Assembly (NCBI RefSeq): GCF_002775205.1
Contig: NC_036456.1
Coordinates: forward strand, 5,471,463 to 5,535,462
From: Xiphophorus maculatus
Taxonomy: Eukaryota; Chordata; Actinopteri; Cyprinodontiformes; Poeciliidae
Length of the DNA: 64,000 nucleotides
Direction of reading: 5' to 3'
Shown here: positions 43,500 through 55,300 of the stretch, one piece after another
Layout of the letters: the number at the start of each line of letters is the position of its first letter
Position numbering within the stretch: position 1 is the first letter of the stretch
The notes under the pieces: model-generated
Seen by the model: only the letters and a program-made list of their open reading frames with translations
Told to the model about the DNA's origin: nothing
The model's database searches: none
Program-made: the position numbers and the translations under genes

Positions 43500-45480
43500 T
43501 GAAATCTTTTTAAAGGACATCCTTTGTTTTTGCTAATGAATAAAAACCATCTCATATCTACAGAAGAGTTTAGCCGCTAAAGCTAGGGGGGAAAAAATAC
43601 AGGAGCGGCATCTTGGTATGAGAAACTTGTTATGAGAAACTCACGAGATGTAAAACTTGTAAGTTTTCTATCTCAGTATAACGACACTTGTGTCTCATCA
43701 AAACCAAAATGTGTTCTCGTTTTAAATGAAAAAATTGATGAAGATGTTTGATCAACGGTGGTGGGTACGCTTCAGCTAATGCATTCGATTTTCTTTTTTC
43801 CCTTCGTTTAGCGCGTTAGCCTTTTTGCTAGCTTTGAAAATCTTTAGCAAACGTTGCATTCCCTAAATGGTTTCTTCTGGTAGGTGTGTAATAACTAGTT
43901 TGACCCTGTTGAGGGTGACATGCCATGCTGTAACACCCTTCATTGGTACGTTGTTGGTATCTAAATGGTTCATTGTAGCACATTAGCATTAGCTTCCATT
44001 GTTGTGGTGTTTTACTTATGGTCAAACTAATGCCTGTGATTATAAGAGTTAGCGCATCTAGCTTTTTAGTTAGTGCTGCCAACCACAGTTGGTCATCATT
44101 TTGTTATTTATTTTTAAGCCCTGTTTTTTTTTGTTTGTTTATTTTTTTTTTTGTCTTTTACAACATTTAAAAAAAGCAGACATTTCTGTTGACCATTTTT
44201 GGTATTTATGTTCATTTCTGAAGAGGACCCCAAACTTTCGTATCCCAACCCAAACGTTGCATAATAAACTGTTATTGAATATTGGCTTAAACAAATCTAT
44301 ATATGTTTTTAAACCCTCTCCTCAAGAAAGCTCACACTTTCCCATCTGAAATTTAGCTAAATTAAAGCTAAAATAATACACAGCTGTAGCTGGAAAATAT
44401 AAGCAGGGTTGCCATATTTCTAAGTCTTGCCACACGCTGGACACTGGGACTTTGACTAGACCATTTTAACTGGATGTATGTTTAGAGTGGTAATAACAAT
44501 AACATAAAGGAAACTTCCAGCTCAGCTTCAGGTCTACTGCCTCAAGCAGGTGTTGCTGCTGAAGAAAATCATCCCCACAGTATGATGCTGCCACCACCAA
44601 GTTCACCAAGTTATTCAGTGTCCTCAATAAAGTTCTATGGAAAACTGGGCTTGGGTTAGAAAATGTATAGAAAATTTCATTTGTAAAAGGACAAAATGTA
44701 GAAAAAATTGACTGGTGTGTCAATCTAATTTTTCTTCACTTATTATTATTATTATTATTATTAGCATTTTGATTAACACACTGACTTGCCTGCAATGTTT
44801 ACTAATCAAGATTGAATTGGAATACATGCATTGAGATCCGATTGGATTTTATTAACTGTACATTTCTGTGTACAAATTATACATCAACTGAATTGAATTT
44901 CTCCTTTATTAAAGCTTTCATGGTTTAAATCATTAATAATTACCAACATGCTGCATGTAAGCACTGTTTGCGGCCTGAAAAGCTGTGGAACTGTCAGTAA
45001 GCGTAAACAGACGAGGTTCAAAGGTCACTGATAAACAGTCGGCTGTAGTTGTGCAACTTTTTATGATATTTCGAGCACTTAGTTTGTGATGTATGCTCAG
45101 CTGTCTGCCGGCGCTTAGAGGAAATGTTGCTACGCGCCTGCATTCGTCCAAACAATAACGGACGCGAGTGTTACAATTCAGAAAATAAACTGTTCCTGGA
45201 CTTTTGCATTTGGAATTTGCAATTAATTTTTTCAGCTTTGCATAAGAGACAAATTACTTAATTTTCATCAAATTACAAAAAAAAAATACAATTTACCATT
45301 ACTTCCTACAAGCTGATGAAAGTGACTGTGCAAACTAGCACACCTCACACTTTCATGCATTGTGGTTTTACAGCTCATCACTGTGTGTCACTCCCATTGT
45401 GTGATCATAACACAGAGTTATAAAAGCATGCAGAATTTTCTGCTTTAAATCAAAGGTCTACGATGAAAAATGTTGCATTT
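43500..45480. other. Gene 4 long 5' intron
   Basis: No coding exon seen. The repeat relic at about 44460-44650 is listed separately. There is an ATT microsatellite at about 44740-44762. Confidence 0.5.
44440..44660. mobile_element. DNA transposon-derived fragment
   Basis: 'ccccacagtatgatgctgcc' followed by 'accacc' is a text seen again and again in fish DNA-transposon relics (Tc1-like). No transposase frame. Assignment is from memory of the motif only. Confidence 0.4.
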
Positions 45481-45495
45481 AGAGCAGAAATTTAC

Positions 45496-45720
45496 CTTCA
45501 GGTTGCGGAGCGTTCCCTCTGCTCAACGGTTCCTATGCCTACTCCCTCCTAGTGAGAGTGCGTGTCCTTCCCTGTGGACTTCCTCCCTGTGTTAAGTTTC
45601 ATTTCTGATCAAAAGTACAAACAGGCACCTCCTTTATTCACAGGAGGGAGGCACGCAGCGGAGCAACCACATCATTTATTTGCATGTGGCTGGGGCGTGG
45701 TGGATGTTGTGCAACAGATC
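45496..45720 (-). promoter_or_regulatory. Gene 4 exon 1 and promoter block
   Basis: Donor CTGAAG|GTAAAT at 45496/45495. Upstream, on the gene strand: AGAAATGAAACTTAACAC (core 45607-45598) with an AANNGAAA IRF half-site, then ATGCAAATAAATGA (an octamer-type ATGCAAAT) near 45675. Both blocks recur in gene 5. The short plus-strand frame over it is ignored. Confidence 0.55.
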
Positions 45721-46083
45721 AAATCCCTTCATTTGCCCAGAGGTTTTTCACTGGCTGTAGAAGGAAGTTTTATGTTTGAAGTCATCTCTGTTGCTCAGTG
45801 TGAATGAAGCTCGTTTGACTGGAAAATCCAAAGAGTTCAGAGTGTTTTTGTAAAGTGTCATCTTTTCTTTCTGTTCCAAAAGAGAAAAAAGGGAGGAGGG
45901 GGGGGGCAAACAATTGTTTGTATGTTTTCTATTACCGTTTCAGTTGTGTGTCGGTCTAGTTTTTGAAAGAATAAAAAAAAAAATGCGCAGAAACGTATTT
46001 AAATGTACAAGAAATAAATAAACTGCCAATACCTACATTGCTGGAAAACAGACAACTGATTGCAAACATGTTATCGTGTAAAG

Positions 46084-46308
46084 CACAGGTGTCAAACTCC
46101 AGGCCTCGAGGGCCGCAGTCCTGCAGTTTTTAGATGTGCCACAGCTACAAAACACTGAAATGAAATGGCTTAATTACCTCCTCCTTGTGTAGATCAGTTC
46201 TCCCAGCCTTGCTAATGACCTAATTATTCTATTCAGGTGTGGTGCAGCAGAGGCACATCTAAAAGTTGCAGGACTGCGGCCCTCGAGGACTGGAGTTTGA
46301 CACCCCTG
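46084..46308. mobile_element. hAT MITE (CAGGGGTGTCAAACTCC family), copy 3
   Basis: Both ends recognisable (CACAGGTGTCAAACTCCAG and GACACCCCTG). In opposite orientation to copy 4 and only 54 bp away from it. I cannot find a matching 8-bp duplication. Confidence 0.8.
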
Positions 46309-46362
46309 CTCTACACCATAAAGTCAAGCATGTGGTGTTCTCCTGGTGACTGCCACCTAAAT

Positions 46363-46600
46363 CAGGGGTCTCAAACTCCAGTCCTCGAGGGCCGCAGTCC
46401 TGCAGTTTTTAGATGTGCCACAGGTACAAAACACTGGAATGAAATGACTGTGGACGTCGTCACTGTGTGACCTCCTCCTTGTGTAGATCAGTTCTCCAGA
46501 GCCTTAATGACCTAATTATTCTGTTCAGGTGTGGTGCAGCAGAGGCACATCTAAAAGTTGCAGGGCTGCGGCCCTCGAGGACTGGAGTTTGACACCCCTG
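46363..46600. mobile_element. hAT MITE (CAGGGGTGTCAAACTCC family), copy 4
   Basis: Perfect duplication ACCTAAAT at 46355-46362 and 46601-46608. It contains about 20 extra bases in the middle relative to the other copies. It ends 20 bp before the duplicated B-box segment. Confidence 0.9.
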
Positions 46601-46620
46601 ACCTAAATGCTTTGCTTTTG

Positions 46621-47045
46621 TTCATAAAATGGCAATCGGCTCAACAGATAAGACAAACAGAATCAGGGAGTTATGGTACCTTCTTCATTTGGCATTCCTC
46701 TTCCGTCGAGACAACTTCCTCTTGACCTCCTTCGATACAACGAACACAGATGCATTTCTGCTGCTTTCTGCTGTACAGCTCCAGCGAGCGTCCATGAGTC
46801 AGGCAGGCCCTTGTGTCCAAGTTCTTCACCGGTTCCACCAGCTTGTGGCCCTTGAGTCTTTTAGCCGAATAATGATTCTCCAAGTGGGGTGCACAATATG
46901 AGGCGAGACACACAAGGCAGGACTTCTCAGCCTTCAGCTTCGGTTCAGTGCAGATATCACAAGCAGCTTCCCCAACCGTGGCACGCTCTACACTTTTTGT
47001 GCTCTTCATTTTTTGGCTGATATCTTCCAGCAGAATATTGACTGA
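46621..47045 (-). pseudogene. Orphan copy of the gene 3 B-box exon
   Basis: About 415 bp nearly identical to 35335-35755, including the intronic bases next to the donor (GTACCATAAC), so this is a DNA-level duplication and not a retrocopy. The exon portion 47041-46680 is open, with B-box 1-like CDICTEPK...CLVCLASYC and CLTHG...CVRC, and ends at the same donor. Upstream the paralogy stops at NILLEDI, and a new acceptor-like GAAGTGTTTCAG abuts it. No RING, coiled-coil or B30.2 exon accompanies it. It could only be used by splicing into a neighbouring transcript. Confidence 0.8.
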
Positions 47046-47099
47046 AACACTTCTCAGAAAATGCAAAAATGGATGACAGTCAACCTCGCAGATAATACA

Positions 47100-48992
47100 A
47101 AGTACACATTACCCTTAGGCAAGAAAAAAAAAATCTGACTTTTGTTATAGCAACATTTACTATGTATATAACTTGCTACTGCGCTAGTAATGGAGCTAAT
47201 CTTTCATTTACCCCATTACCATTTTTGGTAACTTTGAAAACATTTCATGCTCTTCTTCCCCCAACTTATTTTTTTATAGATAAATTCCAAAGAACTAATT
47301 TACTTGCCGTATTTACGGACTTTCTGTTGAATAAAGTTTGATGTCTCTGTAAAGTTTTGGCTATTGACTATTAACAGAATTGTGTAGTGACCAGTTACAT
47401 TTACATGAGTAACCTTTTGGAAAAAATGTACTGTTAGAAGTATTTTTGCTATGCTGCGTTTTGTACTGTTACTTGAGGAATCAGAAGTGTCACCACTTTT
47501 ACGTGAGTGAAGTTTTAGGACCCTCCAACCACTGTGAATAACTTCCCTGAAAAACCTGTAGTTTTTGTTAAAGTTTCATAAGCTTTATATTGAAAACCAT
47601 TGATCTTGGAAAAATCAGGCAACCTCTCATTTTATTATTTTGTAATTAAGTAACAAAATGAACATTTGATCAATTTGGTCATTAAAATACCAAAATTTCC
47701 ATGTAACTTTATATTTTGGTCCATCTGATGTGATTTTTAAAGATTAAATGATTGTTTTGATCTGAGTACAATGTTTGGGGACTCTACCAACCTCTGACTG
47801 TAGTTAGTTAATTTATTTGTGCTTTTATTTTGAAGTGGGAGAGGAGCCCTCTAGTCCAAACCTTATCCTCGACACCATAAAGTCAGACGTGGCGTTCTCC
47901 TTCTGGGTTCTTCTGCTGAGCTAATCTGAGGGCTGCATAGAGTTGGAAGCCTGTAGTTGTGTACTCTACAAAAAGTTGCAAACTTCTGCACATTGCAGCT
48001 ACTTATCTGGTGATCCCACTGTGTGATTTTATTACATAATGTAATGGATGCATTATAGATATACTTCATCTGCAGGTAATGGCTGATGGGAAGAAGCAAA
48101 TTGTTGAACATGCAAAATCAGATTACTGATGGCTTCATCGCTGATGTGGATTAATATTTAATAGCATATTTAAAGTGTTGACCTGAGTACAACTAATAAT
48201 CTGAAGTAAAAGTTTCAATTTGTTATATTTCAACTGAGGTGCGTCCTTACGGCCATTTGTGGCACTTCGAATAAATTTGTGTCGGCCCCCAACTGCAGTT
48301 CAAGAATGGTGCAAATTTGTCTCAAGCAGATGGACACTCTTTAAAATGTATTATTATTTATTATTATTTTATATTATTTACTATTTTTGCCATAATAGCA
48401 CATCATCACCAAAATGTCAGGTACAACACAAAATATGTAGTTATTTTTAAACATGTTTTTATGTCACAAACTTGGAGAAAAAGTATTTCAAGAATTCAAA
48501 ACTCTACAGTTTTTTTTAATGATAGAATAACCAAAGTTCCTGCTGCTTTGTCTATCAATGGGTCAAGCAACAAAGATGTCAAATTGCAGCAAAGGAAATA
48601 AACATTCAGCATAATTATACAAACATTGCAAAAAATCTGTCAAACTGATAAATTTACAAAAAAAGATTGCATTTATATACTTCTTTCCTTGTTTCTCTAA
48701 TCCTAAAAGTCTCACCATGTCGTAAAACCAATTGCCCGTTGGGGACAGAAAAGATACCGTGACCCTTGAGCCTAGTTTGCAACTCTCTTTCGTCTATTCA
48801 CACACAGATTTACACAAACCATCTTTAACTAATTTCCTGGAATGAAATTGTTTCCAAATGTTGACTCTTCCTCGTAAAGCTACAGTTACTATAAATAAAA
48901 ACACAGTTTTTGTTAACTTGATTTTTAAGCTTTTTCAAATGTTCTTCTCTGATGCATCAAATCATTGAATACCTCTCCTCTACCACTCAAAA
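47100..48992. other. Intergenic upstream of orphan exon, 3' of gene 5
   Basis: AT-rich, no exon supported. The text near 47868-47900 (ACACCATAAAGTCA..C.TGG.GTTCTCC) recurs between the two MITEs at 46313-46345, so a small repeat is shared. Frames on both strands at 47863-48601 show no family signal. Confidence 0.5.
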
Positions 48993-51900
48993 TTAGCTCT
49001 GAATACTCTGACTGAGCAAATATGGAAGACCAAATGCTTCCCTTCCTAATTCGTTTTTTGTGTGCTTTATTTTTGAAATAATCAAAGGCTCAAAGTTGAT
49101 CTCATATTTCATATGCAGACTGAAATACGGATGAAGCTCGTCTTGGAATGAGCACTTGGAGAACGTGTAGATATGAGACCGGGCTGTGGCGTCGTAGAAG
49201 GACACAATGCCTTCTTTATAGTCCACAAACACCCCAATCTTCTTTGGTTTGTCTTTAAAAGAAAGTGAAACAGGTGGAGCTGTCATGGCTGCGTATGCTG
49301 TAAATGGCTTGGGTACGTCACACTCTTCAAAATGTACCAGAACCCAGTAGCCGTTATCTGGGTTTAAAGCTGGTCGTCCCCTGCGGTTGGCGCTGCCTCT
49401 GGCTACGCCTAGATCCCACCCGGTTGTGCTGCCAACCTCCACCTCCCAGTAGGACTTCCCAGTTGCCAAGGTGTTGAGTCCCAGGACGCTGCCAAGCACA
49501 TCATATCTCTTTGGAGAGTCTGCCGCTTCCTGGTTTTCTCCTCCGTCTTTCACTTTGCTGCGATCATCAGAGAAAACCAGGCGCCGGTGTGCGGTATCTG
49601 GGTCCAGCCTCACGTCCACTGGGAACCCAAAGTCGGAAAAGGAACATGCATTTTTCAGAAACAAATCAACAGTTTTTGAGACAGCACGAGAGAAGAAAGT
49701 GAAATGTACCTTCAAACTTTGGGAATCTCGTAAGTTCTGTGAAGAGAAAATTTGGTTTTGAGCCATCATATCAATGATTTGGGTTTCATCACTATAAAGT
49801 GAGGTCTTACCAATGGTGGCCAGCTTCTCCAGCTGCTGCTGAACATTTTCAATCATTGTTGTCGCGGTTTCTCTCATGGAGCCAAAAGACAGAGTGGTGT
49901 CAAGTTCAATGTACGTCCAGTCTTTGGTGACATCCTGGACTGAAAGAGATGGGTACCTCTGGAAAAACAGGTAAAAGAAAACAACAGAGTTAAATTAAGG
50001 ACCATAACCTCTCTACACGATCAAGGAGAAATTATCGTTTATATACATATTTTGATGAGGATTTTGAAAAGCAATGCAAGCTTCAAAGGTAAAGCTTGCA
50101 TTCACCTCTGACCTGAAGGAACAGGATGTGATCTTCAAGTGCCGATATATCGTCTAGCTTTGAGATTGTTGTCTCGAGTTTGCTGATTTCATCTTCCAAC
50201 TCATCTTTGAGGTTTCTTGACTCCTTATTTAACAACCGCAGCTTGTCTTCAAGTGGGCTTAGTGCCTCTGTTTTAGCTGCCTTCACAACTTCGAGCACAG
50301 CTGTGAACAGAGCTTCAATATCCCACCACTCTTTCCCAACATGCTCCTAAAAAAAATGAGAAAAATTATGTTTTAAAAATTTCACTTTTTTCCCCCCAAA
50401 TTAACCTGTTTTTATGATGTCACACAAAAGGTTGGTCAAATATCTTTCTTGAGTCAATACTTCCTGGCGAATAATCGCGTGCCATTAGGAAGCCTGATAC
50501 ACTAACACATACAATAGAGATGACTGAAGACTGGACGATGCCGAGTGCAGTCGGGATTTAATGGTTTAATTAGGATACCATCTTTAGATATTCCTTTTGT
50601 TGAGCAAATCTGCTCCGGCACAGAGCAGGCACCGATCTTCTCAGTATGGTATGCTTGAAATTGTGGAGACGGGACGCAGACTGTTCATTCCCCTTTTAGA
50701 TTTGGCCACGTTTAAGGAAGCCGTGTTGGCGAGTTGGGTAGCAGAATTGAGTGTGGGTTGCGTCTCAAATTCTCTTTGCCGATCCTATTGACTCTTGAAT
50801 GGTGTTTGAATCAACTAGATGTACTGGGAATTTAACAACTCCAACAGCATGGCACTCGAGCCTCATTCTGATCGCCAGCTTGGCCACACACTGTTGTAGG
50901 ATGGCGTCCCATTCGATACTTGTCACTGGCATCAAAACCACTACCAAGCAGATTCAAAAGGTGTTCAATGAAGTTATGTTCAGGACTGCAGGCAGACCAT
51001 TCCTTCATCTTTTCTCCCAAATTCTGAAAAGTTCTGCTCCATAAGGCGAGCATTTATACAGGTTAATAGAATTTGCCCAGGAGGTGTGCAATTTTTCTTT
51101 ATCCTTTTTTTTTTTGCAAGTGGCACCTCAGACTTCAACCAAGGGGTTACCTTTTGACCTCTTTTGTTATACTTGTACCTTACAACTCTTCAGAGCTTCA
51201 TTGATCTCATCAATCTTTGCTTTTCTTGTCATGATTCTCTCTTGCAACTCTGCCTTGGTGTTCTCGATTTGATCCTGTCAAAAACAAGAGCAAATCTTGC
51301 CAAACATCATCTCTGTAATGCTTGAAAAATGTTCCTCTGTAACTTTGACCTCAACTGTTGGTCACCTACACAATTTGAAATTTGTTCAGCATATTGCAGA
51401 AACCTATAATCAATACTCATATGTCTGTAATTGAATCAAAACATTTATACCTTCTTCACTTGCCATTCCTCTTCAGCAGAGACAACGTCCCAGTGGTCTC
51501 CATCCAAACATTGAGCACAAACGCATGTTTGTCGCCTCCTGCAGTAAAGCTCGAGCGGGCAACCATGAGTGGGGCAGGCCCTCGAGTCCAGGTTCTCCAC
51601 AGGTTCCACCAGTTTGTGGCCCTTCAGTCTTTTAGCTGAATAATGGTTCTCCAAGTGAGTCGAACAAAATGAAGCCAGGCACACGAGGCAGGACTTTTCA
51701 GCCTTCTTCTTGGGCACCGTGCAGGCGTCACAACGCACCTCGCCGGCGGCCCCAGTAAACGTCTGACTCAAAGTGTTTTTCACCTCTTGGACAATGTCTC
51801 TCAGGACATTATTCACCTTAGGGGCTTTCCTCAGGTGCGTTTTGCAAAGAGGACAAGCATAATCAACCTGAAATGAGGAGATGCTGAGCTCCAGGCACCT

Positions 51901-52023
51901 CATGCAGAACGAGTGACCACAAGATGTCGTCACAGGATCGTTAAATGTCTCCATGCAGATGGGGCATGCGAGGTGTCTTTCCAGAAAGCAGTCATCTTTG
52001 ACGGATTTGGCCGTGGCGGTCAT
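48993..52023 (-). CDS. Gene 5: complete TRIM E3 ligase (RING-Bbox-coiled coil-B30.2)
   Basis: Exons: 52023-51451, 51274-51179 (96 nt), 50346-50113 (234 nt), 49958-49811 (148 nt), 49736-49710 (27 nt), 49618-48993; 567 codons plus stop, phases consistent. The RING is at about residues 19-60 (CPIC...CGHSFCMRC...CPLC). B-box 1-like CDAC...CLVCLASFC. B-box 2 CPTHG...YCRRRQTCVC...DGDHWDVV keeps more ligands than gene 4 but lacks the last His. Coiled coil is at about 195-345. PRY-SPRY has LDPDTAH, YWEVEV, WDLGVARGSA and VGVFVDYKE-like text, with an insert of about seven residues before TAYAAMTAPP and a longer C-terminal tail than its paralogues. Expected role is as for gene 4. A Tc1/mariner fragment lies in an intron, and the promoter is near 54.3 kb. 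Confidence 0.9.
50560..51060 (-). mobile_element. Decayed Tc1/mariner transposase fragment
   Basis: Minus-strand pieces encode WSACSPEHNFIEHLLNLLG, cf. the D-x-N-PIEHLWNxLG catalytic region of Tc1/mariner, and TSIEWDAILQQCVAKLA, cf. the EWxxIPQxxIxxL C-terminal region. These lie in different frames with missing residues, so it is inactive. Located in gene 5 between the 96-nt and 234-nt exons. Confidence 0.65.
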
Positions 52024-52025
52024 GT
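51451..52025 (-). CDS. Gene 5 RING/B-box exon
   Basis: Acceptor TAGGCAG, then ACATGACC. RING ligands complete (C3HC4). Ends at donor GTATAA in phase 0 after EEEWQVKK, the usual junction to the 96-nt coiled-coil exon. Confidence 0.9.
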
Positions 52026-52129
52026 CTGCCTAAGTACACCGAAACAAGATCCCCCAATTAGAAAATGTTGGAAGAAACTATTTCTACTTTTGGAATGTTG
52101 CAAACAGTAACATACGCTGGGACCATTAA

Positions 52130-52620
52130 TAATGACTTTAAAGCACTTTCATACAAAGTGATGAACAGTTACAAGGAAGCACAGATTAAAAACAGATAAA
52201 ATACCAAAAAGGTAAGACAGAAAATAGAGTTTAAAACTATGACAGAAGTAAATAAGTAGATTTTTTAAGCTAACTTTCCTGCCTGATGTCCTGAGGGAGG
52301 TTGTGCTACGGAAATGGGGCATGAAAGGAGACGGCACGGTCGCCAACAGGTTTTTCTCTCACTGGAGGGATTTTTAAAAGGCCAGTGCCTTGTGATCCGA
52401 GAGCAAAAGGTCAGAGAGATAAGAGGGTGCCAATCCGTTTAAAGCCTTGTAGATGAGCAACTAGATCTTGTAGCCTGCTTGAGCCCGACAAGGCAGCCAA
52501 TGAAAGGATGTGCGCAAATTTGTTGTTTTTAGGCAGAACACCAGCAGCTGCATTCAGAACTGTCTGCAACCCCCTAAAATATTTTTTTGCAACCAAGAGT
52601 AAAGGGCAGTGCAATAATCA
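52130..52620. repeat. Dispersed fish repeat in the gene 5 5' intron
   Basis: Contains 'taaagcactttcatacaaag', 'ggttgtgctacg' and 'aggcagccaatgaaaggatg', phrases common in a widespread fish interspersed repeat. No coding potential. Family not assigned. Confidence 0.5.
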
Positions 52621-52629
52621 ATAATGATC

Positions 52630-54240
52630 AGTCAAGGTAGTGTATGTGTTACACTTACATTGGCTGATGTCTTTCATATTAACAATCATATTAGAAGTAT
52701 TTTGCCACCGTTCAGTGATCGGAATAAGGTCTGGTTTGTGAAGGTTGTATAATAAACTTGATATATTGACTCATTTTGAGGTAGGCTGTGCAACAACAAT
52801 ACATTTACGACATTTTGAAGGTGTTCTACCACAGATTTACCAGAATAGTCGACACATGGCTGGGTGTACCCCACGACTGCTGAGAGCTCCCATCCACCTG
52901 TCTCTAACGGACAGGTGGATGTTTCAAATATCGAACAGCTGCTTTTACATTTGGTTTGTAAATGTAAGAAGTAACGGAATGCAAATGAGTAATATTGCAA
53001 TTTAGGTCAAATGGAAAAATCTGTATGTGGTTCAAGTATGCAACATTGACTGAAGAATAAGAATAAATAGTTAATGAATAGGAGATAACTGGTTATTTAA
53101 AGACCAATTTATTTTATTTTTTTAAAAAGGCCCATAGGATTGCGCAACAAAGTGATTTTGTAATATTTAGTTGTATCTTAAACACTGATTAAATAAAGCA
53201 CTGCTTGTTGTAAAACAAAATGTCACAGGTCAGTTTCAAAATCCTTGTTTGAGCGCTACTTGCATCTATAAAACAGTTCATTGTTGAGACTAGAAAATTA
53301 GTCCTTTTCCTGTTGTGCCTAATGTCGCCAATTCACATCATAGCTAAATTTACACCAAGTGTAGGTACAATGTTGAAATTAAACATCTCCATTTAATTTA
53401 ACATAACTGGAAACAGAATCACAATTTGTTGTTATATATTTGAATTTAAATTCAGGCTCTTATGGCGTAACCATGTCACCTGCTGCCAGAATAAATATTA
53501 GAGAAGTCACAGATACCTGGACCATTCTTCTAGTCCTTGAAGACAGTTTTTAATTATGATTGCTGTTTTTAAAATATCTTTGTGGGAAAACCTTTTCTGC
53601 CGTTTAGTTAAAAATGTGCTGGCTGAAATAAAGTGGCTGTCCGTGACTTTTTAGTTGGATTTGGGGGGAAATAAAAGTTATATTCCGTTATTTCATCCAA
53701 ATCAACTAGATGAGTAGCTGATTTGTAAGCTGTGGTGACACAGACGTTCATCTCTACATTGTATCAAATTCTGTTTAAATAACTTTCCTTCACTTTCTTA
53801 ATAAAAAAAACCCAACAAGCAAACAAAGCTCTTCAACCCAGTTATTGGGAAAAAAGTACCTTTTCACTTTTCTGGCATTTTCTGGCTCCTAATTATGGCT
53901 GTTAGCAGTAAAATGTTTCTGTTTTTTATTTATTTATTCATTTTTTTTAAGATCCCAAAGGTGAACTGTGTGGTCCCTGAGTGTGGTGGTGTGGCTGGTT
54001 GTCGTGCTGAGAGACTGAACAAAACGGAAGTATTCAAGGCAACACAGATTTTTATGCAGCAACTCTCTTGATTCTTTGGGAAACAGAAGAGAATTTCTTT
54101 TTGAACCACATGCACTGAGCGTGAAAAGATTAACTACACCCAAGTCTCAAATAAAATAAAGCTACATGTTCCAAAACGAGTGTTAGAAAAGATTAAACGC
54201 AAGAAGTTTACAAAAACAGAAGTACAAGATCTAGAGCAGA
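52630..54240. other. Gene 5 long 5' intron, no exon seen
   Basis: AT-rich with short frames only. A 12-bp hairpin CATCCACCTGTC/GACAGGTGGATG sits at about 52891-52921. Frames near 53930-54143 lack support. Confidence 0.5.
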
Positions 54241-54247
54241 GGTTTAC

Positions 54248-54430
54248 CTTCAGGTTGCTGAGCCGTTAGCAGGTTGCTGAGCCGGTGTCTGTTTCCTTCT
54301 GACTTCCTACTTGTGTTAAGTTTCAGTTCTATGTAAAAGGTAAATTGAAGCACCTCCTTTATTTTAGAGACAGAAGCTGGTACACAAGCGAGCCATCGTC
54401 ATTTATTTGCATGCTGCTGGGTGTTGCCTG
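54248..54430 (-). promoter_or_regulatory. Gene 5 exon 1 and promoter block
   Basis: Donor CTGAAG|GTAAACC at 54248/54247, almost identical to gene 4. On the gene strand AGAACTGAAACTTAACAC (core 54330-54321) carries AACTGAAA (AANNGAAA). Further up, GCATGCAAATAAATGA near 54400 is shared with gene 4. Confidence 0.55.
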
Positions 54431-54439
54431 GAGGTAGGT

Positions 54440-55240
54440 AGTAATGTGTACAGTCCTGTGAGTTGCTCTTTATGAAACCCGTTCCACGGAAAACCGAAGA
54501 GTTAATGAGGTCTGTGCAGTTTCGGCTGTGGAAAGTAACACATTAACCACAAAGGACTAGAAACATACCGATCTTTTGATCGATAAGATTATTTGGAGAG
54601 CACAATTTATGCGTAAATATAGAAATAGAAACAACAACAAAAATGGTCTTATTAGTGCAAATCTGAAGAGTAATATTTTCCATAGGGAAATTTTCATTGT
54701 TTAAAGAGGATTAAAGGAGATTTGTATACTATGAAATTGCTATTTTCAGAAAAAGAAAAATTACACAACAAAGGTCAAAAGGAATCCACAAATGTTTTTC
54801 AAAACCTTTTTGTCAAGAAGAGATATTTCCACAACTAAACTAGGTAAGAGAAAACCCAAAACATGCACTGAAAGTCAGCATATAATCACTTTGCAAAGGG
54901 AATAATGTCTCCAGTACACTTTATTGAATGGCGTCTAAATATAAAGTTCCTGGTTCCTGGTGTATGTTCTGGCAATCTCATGCATATCATACCTAATATA
55001 AAATATTATTTTAGCTCAGTTACGATGTGTTAAGCCTGTTAAGATTATTGTAGTACAGAAATATGTGTCTTGTGTTTTCCTTGTTCATGTGTTTACACTT
55101 ATATCAAGTTCAAAATAAATAACTAAAATATCTAACGAAGGCCTTCTGCAGACGTCTGGTCTGAGTGTGAAGATGTGCATAGAAATACAAGAGGAGACAG
55201 ATTTCTGAGAGTTTATATCTTTATAGAACAAAATATATAT
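54440..55240. other. Intergenic between genes 5 and 6
   Basis: AT-rich. I searched it for a B30.2 exon belonging to gene 6 and found none: no WEVEV, no LDYE-type motif, no long frame. Confidence 0.6.
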
Positions 55241-55300
55241 TTTTATATGTCACAATTGCATTTTTTTGGCCCACGGATGTCGAGCGTCTTGTCGTTCCAC

